Source of the DNA: Bimuria novae-zelandiae CBS 107.79
Taxonomy: Eukaryota > Ascomycota > Dothideomycetes > Pleosporales > Didymosphaeriaceae
Assembly: GCA_010015655.1 (NCBI GenBank)
Contig: ML976752.1
Coordinates: 1-64,000 of the forward strand
DNA: 64,000 nucleotides
Direction of reading: 5' to 3'
Shown here: positions 56,704-64,000 of the stretch, one piece after another
Layout of the letters: each line of letters starts with the position of its first letter
How positions within the stretch are numbered: the stretch's first letter is position 1
Program-made: the position numbers and the translations under genes
The notes under the pieces: model-generated
The model's input: the letters and a program-made list of their open reading frames with translations, nothing else
The model's database searches: none
What the model was told of the DNA's origin: nothing

Positions 56704-58764
56704 TTAGGTCTCGGCGCCCTCGGGTAGATCGGGGTAGAACCAGGCAGCCAAACTGATGATAATGTACGACGACATAAGCAGCACGCCCTCGAGCCAGTCT
56801 AGCGCATGTTAGTGATGTCCGCGTGAAATGGCGATGAGATACTTACGAGACTTTCCATCCTGGATGAGGTAGTTTACGAGGAGTATTGCGACGAACAAGA
56901 TTGCGATCTGGAAGGTGTCGAAGTAGAGCGTCATATCTTCCTTGCCCGCAATCCAACCGATGACAACAACACCAGGCAGCACAAGCAGGGCGATTTGCAT
57001 GCTGGAACCGACAGCAACACCAATGGACAAATCCATCTTGTCCTTGATGGCGACCGTAACGGCAGTGGCGTGCTCGGCGGCATTGCCCACAATTGGCAAG
57101 AGGATCAGACCGACGAAAGTGGTAGAGATGCCGGCCTCTCGAGTGAAACCGTCAATGGAAGAAACCATGAACTCAGAGCAGAAAGCGACGAGGGTTGTGG
57201 AGATGGCAAGCGTGATCAGGGCTCCCCACACGCTCAGGTTCGGCTCTTCGAAGTCGTCCTCCTCTTCTTCTTCCGAATTCTGCAGTCGATGCGGCTGGGA
57301 ATTTGCGGCGCCCCCTGATATAGCGGCGGAGTTAGCCCCGACCGTCGCGATGCCTCTGGCCACGCTTCCGTCGACAGATGGCTTGCGTTTCACGCCTTTC
57401 TCGCTCGGCGCATTGTACATTGTCACATGTGTACTGAGCTGGAAGAACAAATAGCAACCGTAAACGAGTAAGAGTATGACGGCCGTGCCGTGGGACTGGA
57501 GGATTACAATTAGCATCGGTCAACTACTGTCATGGAGTACCCTTACCAATTCGTGGTTACTTTTAGCATCTTCGGCCGCATCGGCCTGACCCGTACCAAT
57601 GTCGGCAATCATGTTGTGGAACACAGTCGGAATGATCAGCGAGGCGATGGAAAGCGCCAGAAGGGATGCGGCCGTTTGCGCTACCGTGATGTTGAAGAAC
57701 TGTTCCACTCGGTTGAAGCCACCAGCGAAGAAGGCCATGCCCAACACAAGTAGCAGATTGGAAAGCATACTGCCAATGAGTGATGTCTTGACAATAGTGA
57801 TCTCGTCTTTGATCAAAGCCTGGATAGAGACGATTAGCTCCACAGCGTTACTGAAATGGTTAGTTGCAGTGCTCGGTTTTCGCATGTTGCTTTGAAACAT
57901 ACCCAAACGAAGCGTTGAGCAATCCACCTAGCGTCTCACCCACGCGGATGGCCAGCTCTTCTGTTGCGTTACTGAGCATGGCGGCCAAGGGTATGATGGC
58001 GACGAAGTTGATCAGGAAAACACCAATGTCGCTCACGCCGTGCGAGTAGTATACGCCAAATCCCACTGGCACCATGATGAGCAGAACGTTGATCCATGCC
58101 CCGAAGAGCACGTAGCGTATCTGCTGGCCAACTGGAATCTTCTTCTTCAGGGATCGCCGCCTGCGCTCCTCCATATCGAGCTTCTCAGCATCATGGGCAG
58201 GCTCTTCTACTTCAGTTTCATGTTCTTTCCCATGGATGATTTTCTTGACCCATCCGCGATGCTTCACGGTTGAGCCGTTCCTCTGGGCATCGGCTCCATT
58301 CGTGACCGCGGTTTGTTCGCTGATGTCTGCTGAATCCTTCGGATGAGCAGGACCAGCGGGTGCATAGTCGGCGGTCGCTGTCTCGTCGGCACTCGATGAA
58401 CCTCGACCGGAGATTGGTGATGGCTGGGTATTTGCATGGGGAGGGCCTCCAAACTCCTTCTCCGCCCGCGCGCTCTCTAACACCCTGTCCCGCTCGCCGT
58501 CGAGTTGCATTTGCCCTTCCGAATGCGCTCTGTGCGGCCCGTGCTCTTCATCATGGCTTACGGTATCGCGAGATCGTACGCGTGAGAACGGATTGTAGGC
58601 TGATCCTGGACCGGGAGTACTAGCCACGCGATGGGCTTGCCTTCTTATCGAATCTATAACCACCCGTCAGAACCGATAGAGCCGATAGAACAAGTATAAC
58701 GGATTGTTGTCCGAAGGGCGCATTCTCAAGTGTGGAGGTGCAACGAGATGTTCAACTTACGCAT
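56704..58764 (-). CDS. VCX1: Vacuolar Ca2+/H+ exchanger (CAX family, Vcx1-like)
   Basis: This vacuolar antiporter removes cytosolic Ca2+ in exchange for protons. Exons 58761-58764 (4 nt, ATGC), 57903-58653, 57547-57850, 56847-57495 and 56704-56798 give exactly 600 aa. All introns have good GTAAG/GTATG donors. The first 170 residues are a hydrophilic cytosolic tail. About 11 transmembrane segments follow in two halves. Each half carries the alpha-repeat: Gly-Asn-Ala-Val-Glu-Leu-Ile-Val near 251 and Gly-Asn-Ala-Ala-Glu-His at 490-495, with the ion-binding Glu residues present. Between the halves is a cytosolic loop with an acidic tract (Glu-Glu-Glu-Glu-Glu-Asp-Asp near 430). An in-frame open stretch continues upstream of the ATG without an obvious earlier Met. 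Confidence 0.9.
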
Positions 58765-60897
58765 ATTGAAGTATGAGCCTTTGGCGATATCCAGTGACGA
58801 ATGCCACTTGAGCAAGTGTGAAACGGCAGCTGCTAGTTGTGTGGCTCGGAATGATGCCTGAGGCTCGGAAAGCGGTTGCGATTTGGGGGCGAAACGCCTG
58901 TGCTGTTACGATCCGCGATTGTTGTTGGTCAAATAGGCGCATTCGTATCTTTGTACGTCTGCTGCCTGCTGTATAGCCTTGCGTTGACCGGTGAATTATC
59001 TGGTGCTGCCTGGCCGGGTGACACGCGCCTTGCTTGGGAAGAGTGAGGAATTGGGAAAAGAGCAAAGGACACAGGAAGGGGTTTAAACGGTGCCGCCGCC
59101 GGGGATTCGATGTGCAGGGGTAGCGAGGCCTTCAGCCACAGATGCGGTCAGTGTGCAGGACCTGGACAGACGCTAGAGTAATTACAGTGGGCAAAACCGT
59201 TTTCGCGCGCGCTGTCCAACCCTCTTAAGATCCGCTCCTCTAGTGGACAGCCAAATTCCTTGTTGACACGACAACTCAACTGCTGCGCGCCACGATGATG
59301 ACGCTAGCTCCTCGGCCCACGAAAAGCATCGGTGCCAACCGCGCGAAGCTCAAACGTCACTTGCTTGGCCCACAAAATCAAGGCACCGGATCTCTTGATT
59401 CCAGCGCTTGATCGCCACGACTAAACGCTTGAAACGACGACTCCATATTGGCCACCGTCTGCGCCACAGCATGCGTACACAACAAGCGAACCAGATATCA
59501 AATCATTCCTGCTACGCCAGGCTCTCCACTGTGGCGCTACATTCGAACGACGACTGCGCTGCGAGCTGGGCGCAAGGATGCTTGCTGTGCTCGGGTGTCT
59601 TGGAGCTGACCCCACAAGCACCAAAGTCGTTCTCATCATGCGAGCTGCCGTGAGATGAATGTTTACAACGCCGTACACGATTCCCAAAATGCCAATGGCC
59701 ATACGATCCTCCAGCGCCGACGCTGCAAGTTCCGCGCAATCGTCGTGTTGTTCACGCCAATGACGTGAATAATTCACTTCGCAAGCGCATCTCATTCGCC
59801 GCCCACAAAGCCAAGATACTCGTCCTCAGCAACTACAGCGCTCTACCATTTCAGGGCAATATGCTGCTTATGCCCTCCCTCCTCGAAAATATGTCACGAC
59901 GCCGTCAGCAATCCTACTTGAGCCCGACCTACGCGCCCTCAGTCTGACTGCAGGAAACCTCAAATTTCTCATCAATCGCAGTGCAAACCCAAGTTGTACA
60001 CGTCTGAACGCCAGGTTTGACCTGTATGCACGTCGCGCCGTTGTTGGTGTATGATGACGTGGAGAAAAGTCACTTGCTCCTGATCCGCACATGGTTGCGA
60101 TTGGTGCAATCTCACGAGCAATACGGCCGTGTCCCTAACTAGGGTTTGAACGACAGCAAGGAACTTGTGGGTGCGACTGTGGGGCGGGCTCGGGACATTT
60201 TCAGGTTTACGCCTTGGTGCCACTGGTTGGTGAGTGCCTCAGGCAGATTTAGTGCCCTGATTGAGGGGTTTTGAGCTCGAAGAACAACACAAGGTGAAAT
60301 CGCAAATTGACGGTTGCGCTGGCAATAATTTCTGCGGATGCACTAGTAAAGTGCATTCACCAGACTGTTGCAGTTTGTCCAGGCTGCATCGCTGGGACTG
60401 AGAATGAGCGTGTAGAACAGCGAGCTCACTTCGCAAGCTCGTATACTTAAGGATATGTTCGGTGTCCGCAGCGATAAGCTCACTCGCATTTCGGGTCAAT
60501 CCTTCATTCCTCAAAAGTCCTCAATCTGGATGCACTCTCATTTAACACAGCACTGTGATACATCATCGACAGTTACAGCATTTGTGTATTGCATTCTACC
60601 GTGGATTGGGGAAGCTGCAAAGGGCTATAGAGATTCACTGCGACAAATATTCCTGTACCATAGGTATCTCACAAACCATCGACACACTATATATTTCCCT
60701 GTTCTGAATAACCTTCCATCGCATATGTATAAATGCGAGTGTGCACGTCTTTTTTGTACCGCGAAAACCAGTTCTAACGAATCTGCCTTCTACCAAGCCG
60801 TGGTCACTAACTTCAAATGGGTATCTCATTCCTACGACGTAGCTAATCCTAAAGCCTGCCTCATATTTACCAACGTGTGCTCATACGCGTTATGCCT
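58765..60897. other. Intergenic region of 2.1 kb, no gene supported
   Basis: The left part is the exchanger's leader and promoter. Both strands hold scattered ORFs (59421-59795 minus, 59408-59653 plus, 60455-60994 plus) with no recognisable domain, codon pattern or splice structure. The last runs into the 3' end of the phosphatase gene on the opposite strand. It could hold a non-coding transcript, but nothing in the sequence demonstrates one. Confidence 0.45.
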
Positions 60898-62845
60898 CTA
60901 CTTTTGTAAACGCTCAAATGGATCCAAAGTCCGAATACCCGTACCCAGACCGATGAACTCGAACAGGATAGGATTGGCGCAGACGGCCACATAGCCAATG
61001 CCTACGCGCATTGGATTAGCGCCTTGGAATGAAAATGATAACAAGCGGAGGCTTACCAGAGTAAATGATCAGCTTCGTAACGACTTCAACATCATACCTC
61101 ACACGAGGTTTCATCAGCTGCATGAAGATCTCTCTCTTCTCGCTCTCGGCCTCCGCTGGAGTTTGCACTGTAAACTCGGATTCGCTGTCCGGTGGTGTCA
61201 TTTCTACGTTATCGATGTTTCCGGTACCCATCATCTGTTCGTAAGAATGCACTCTTGATGCGGCTTGTGTAGGGAGAAGGTTCACGCCAAGCGGACTCTC
61301 CCTTTTCTTGGATGCTGATCTTAGGTTTCGTACGGAAGGCTTCTTCTCCATGGGCGACCAGGCAGCGCCTTCCTCAGGAACGGCCCCGTCGAGAGAATTG
61401 ATACTTTCCCTTCGGCGTCGATTGCGGTAGGCCAGGGTTTCGTAGGCATCTGCGGCGGATTGAGGGCCTACAGATACCGAGCGTTTGCGGGGATGAGCGA
61501 GGTTCTTTAGCATGTTGGGCAATTCGGACGCGGAAGGAATGACATTGTCGTCGCCTCGCAAAGTCGGAATTTTCGTGTAGTTACTAGTTTGTCTCGGAAA
61601 GAGCGCCAGAGACGGGACTAGGAGGCACTTACGAAGCGTTCAAGAAGAAAGCACGAGGCAGATTAAGCCTTGCTTGTTCCAAGAGACGGAATATAGGAGG
61701 TAGGATCGTAAACAAAGTCGGTTTCATAGTTGCGCGCCATAAGAAAATTACCACAACCCCAAGCAGAACTCTTAGTGTGGCCCGTGGTAAACCAACTGTT
61801 TCTAGTCGAAATGGGTTCGTGGAAGGAATGGGGTCATCGATAGCTAAGCCGGTCAGTGCGTAGTGCCATGCACCAATGTTGATACCAATGACCACCGACA
61901 CGAATGAGACGGTGTCGTCGAAACACGGACAGTCGTCTGCTGGTTCGGGGTGGATTCGGACGAGGACCAAAATAACCAGTGTGATAATCAGAGGCGGCAA
62001 GGGACTCTCTCCAAAGAGCCACTTGTCGAAGCTCTGCTCGTATATGAGTTGAACGATGGCTATGGCACCGCCAAATATGCTACCAATAATGACATCGAGG
62101 AAGCCGTGCATTCCACAGTAGAGTCTTCCAAATACAATGGACAAGGCAAACCAGTAACAAAGTGCCTGCAAGGCCATGAATACGTTCGGGTTGTACTCTT
62201 CACGTGCACTGTGGAACTTGTAGAGGGCATAAATGGCTACCGAGACGGCGTTGCTGGAATGGGAGGATGGGAAGCCGTATTCCAGAGCGGCGGATCCCGA
62301 CATGGTGATGCGAGCCAATGGAGGCGACAACGGGCGAGGGAGGCACAGCATGTCTTTCACAAAGCCGGTGAAGAAGATGCCCGCTGCCAGCATATGGACC
62401 GTCCTGGCCATAGTCAATGCCCGGCACTGAGCTGATAGCACTATACGTACGCTCGCCCAATATTGGTATACCCGCACCAGTAAAGGATGGGCAGAAAGAT
62501 CATGTAAAAGGTGTGCGTCCCCAAATTAGCCGTAACGGCGAAGTACGTATCGAGTTTAGGCGTGCGCAGCTTCTCCTGCATGAGGGCGAGGTAGGGCGTC
62601 TCCCAGCGCACGACGGGGAGCAAAACATTGCGCATGGAATGGCGCCATAGTGGTAGTCTTCGGGCGTCTGTTCGCGCACGTTAGCTGGCGTCGCGATTCT
62701 CTTGGGTGGGTTGAGGCGCACAGTGGCCGTGGTGCTTGTTTCCAGCGTCTAGCCGAGGCTCCTTTTCTGGCTTCTTTGGATTTTTTCCAGCGGGAAGGGG
62801 CTCTGTTGCGGATGTCGCGCTGCCCTCATGGTGGGGAGAGCCCAT
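60898..62845 (-). CDS. LCB3: Sphingoid long-chain-base 1-phosphate phosphatase (Lcb3-like)
   Basis: This ER membrane enzyme dephosphorylates dihydrosphingosine- and phytosphingosine-1-phosphate. Exons 62722-62845, 62451-62667, 61633-62403, 61057-61583 and 60898-61001 join across GT-AG introns of 47-55 bp to 580 aa. The PAP2 signature is complete: Lys-Asp-Met-Leu-Cys-Leu-Pro-Arg-Pro (130-138), Pro-Ser-Ser-His-Ser (159-163) and Gly-Arg-Leu-Tyr-Cys-Gly-Met-His-Gly-Phe-Leu-Asp (206-217), with catalytic His162 and His213. Several transmembrane helices follow to about residue 370. A polar Ser/Arg-rich loop (about 375-540) precedes a final hydrophobic stretch (Gly-Tyr-Val-Ala-Val-Cys-Ala-Asn-Pro) and a short tail. 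The start is the first ATG in phase, in a Pro/Lys-rich N-terminus. Confidence 0.93.
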
Positions 62846-63139
62846 CGCAGCGACAGAATAGCAGTCTCTGCATAGCCCAGGCGGAGGCGGGGTGGGCGGT
62901 CTCGAGAGTCAGTGTTAGATAGCGCTCGAACCCCTGCCTACCCTTAGGCGTGCCGTCCCGATCTGGTCAAGCTGCGTCTCGTTGCTACTAGCAACGGCCT
63001 CAGGTCAACATCAATAGATACCTGATACCAACCGCTCGCTCGCTCGCTCGCATCACCACGCACAGCGAACAGAAGATCCGCGTATATTGATACCAGTCGC
63101 CCGCACCAGCGCACTTTCACACGCATTGCACAATTCACA
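62846..63139. promoter_or_regulatory. Shared divergent promoter, LCB3 / RHO4
   Basis: 294 bp separate the two divergent start codons. It contains a short run of CGCT tetramers (about 63030-63049) close to the RHO4 side. No TATA box is evident. Confidence 0.55.
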
Positions 63140-64000
63140 ATGTCTACCACGACCGTGCCCTCGCAAAATTACGACTACTTGCGCCGGAAGCATAGCACCA
63201 AGGCGGCCACCTCCTCCGTCACACCCATCCGAAAGCCTGTGCGGACGCCCAGCGAGCGCAACAGCAACGGCACCGTCAGCTCCTATGCCACTACCGCCAC
63301 AAGGGACACCACCATCACCGAGCCGCCGACGTACTCGAAGAAGCTGGTCGTGGTGGGCGATGGCGGATGCGGCAAGACGTGCTTGCTGATCAGCTACAGC
63401 ACGGGCAACTTCCCAGAGGTGCGTCATTGCGGACCGATAATACCATCGCAAGACTAATCGGACCAGAAATATGTGCCCACCGTGTTTGAGAACTACATCA
63501 CCCACACGCCGCATCCACCCACGGGCAAGATGGTGGAGCTCGCGCTGTGGGACACGGCCGGACAGGAGGAGTATGACCGGCTGCGTCCTCTTTCATACCC
63601 CGAGACCGACATCATCTTTGTTTGCTTCGCCATCGACTGCCCCAACTCGCTTGAGAATGTCATGGACAAGGTGCGTGCGCCATTCGGCCCTCCTATGACA
63701 AGCCACTAACTTCACCAGTGGTACCCTGAGGTCCTCCATTTCTGCCCGACAACCCCGCTCATGCTCCTCGGTCTCAAGTCAGATCTGCGCAACAAGCGAA
63801 GTTGCATCGAGCTGCTCAAGACCCAAGGTCTCACCCCGGTGACTCCTGAGCAAGGCCGTGCCGTCGCCGAGAAGATGGGCGCCGTATACATGGAGTGCAG
63901 CAGTAAAGAACAAGACGGCGTAGAAGACATCTTCGACCGCGCTGTGACCGAAGCCGTCGGCGACGAGTGGCAGGAACCCAAGCCCGCAACCCCAGCCCCT
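63140..64000 (+). CDS. RHO4: Rho-type small GTPase Rho4 (3' end outside window)
   Basis: Rho4 regulates septation and cell-wall formation in filamentous fungi. Exons 63140-63418, 63467-63670 and 63719 onward join in phase 0 across two 48-bp introns. A 67-residue Ser/Thr-rich N-terminal extension, characteristic of Rho4 among Rho proteins, precedes the G domain. P-loop Gly-Asp-Gly-Gly-Cys-Gly-Lys-Thr is at 73-80, switch I with Val-Pro-Thr-Val-Phe-Glu-Asn-Tyr at 96-103, and Asp-Thr-Ala-Gly-Gln-Glu-Glu at 122-128. Leu-Lys-Ser-Asp (guanine recognition; Thr-Lys-x-Asp or similar in relatives) and Cys-Ser-Ser-Lys (G5) follow. The window ends within a Pro-rich hypervariable tail, so the expected CAAX prenylation site is not visible. 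Confidence 0.92.

Noticed and set aside
59421..59795. 124-codon minus-strand ORF in the exchanger-phosphatase gap
   Set aside because: No family resemblance and no splice signals; opposite-strand ORFs in the same DNA are equally plausible.
60455..60994. 179-codon plus-strand ORF
   Set aside because: It overlaps the last exon side of the LCB3 gene on the other strand and has no recognisable content.
62915..62945. Possible tRNA, from a GGGTTCGAGC T-loop-like motif on the minus strand
   Set aside because: No acceptor stem, D-arm or A-box partner could be placed around it.
38700..64000. A biosynthetic or defence gene cluster
   Set aside because: The genes are unrelated housekeeping and regulatory functions with no polyketide, peptide or terpene synthase and no shared pathway.

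Overview
The window reads as nuclear DNA of a filamentous ascomycete (Pezizomycotina; the gene set would suit a Dothideomycete, but that is a guess). The evidence is short introns of about 47-107 bp with GT(A/G)NGT donors and CTAAC-like branch sites, orthologues of typical fungal genes (NirA/NIT4, Dbp7, Rad18, Vcx1, Lcb3, Rho4), and transposable elements scarred in the manner of repeat-induced point mutation (RIP): reading frames broken at Gln and Trp codons and very high TA content.

Region 1 (1 to about 29,000) is a transposon graveyard. It holds a truncated Copia element at the left edge (LTR 703-1203, gag 1-510 on the minus strand) and an unrecognised AT-rich relic. Two tandem Tad-like LINEs follow (about 3950-9705 and 9720-16993), separated and flanked by the same 13-mer; a Fot1/pogo-type DNA transposon (9902-11691) sits in the 5' part of the second. 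Next is a three-layer nest: a second Fot1-like transposon (17165-24673) holds a solo LTR (18101-23772), which holds a full Copia element (18518-23726). Each layer has its own target-site duplication. One intact unknown gene (24887-26359) survives between this nest and a piggyBac-like relic (about 26699-28969).

Region 2 (29,000-38,300) is transitional. A coiled-coil gene of unknown function is followed by a DUF6604-family gene that is now a pseudogene, with RIP-type nonsense codons and two frameshifts. Then come an acidic/basic low-complexity protein gene and a possible small membrane protein.

Region 3 (38,700-64,000) is ordinary gene-dense euchromatin. On the minus strand lie a disordered unknown protein, RAD18 (post-replication repair E3 ligase) and DBP7 (ribosome-biogenesis helicase). 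PAN6 (pantothenate synthesis) is divergent from DBP7. Minus-strand genes follow: nirA (nitrate-assimilation activator, with a GC-AG intron), a RING-containing SNF2 ATPase in nine exons, a Vcx1-type Ca2+/H+ exchanger with a 4-nt first coding exon, and an Lcb3-type sphingoid-base-phosphate phosphatase. RHO4 is divergent from the last and is cut by the right edge. I joined exons by requiring consensus splice sites, continuous phase and family-like protein across each junction; every multi-exon model reported as a complete gene in Region 3 closes to a whole number of codons.

I see no tRNA, rRNA, CRISPR array or secondary-metabolite cluster. I found no convincing novel molecular system. The best leads are the nested-insertion chronology, the apparent leakage of RIP into the DUF6604 gene, and two unusual gene structures (GC-AG intron, 4-nt exon).
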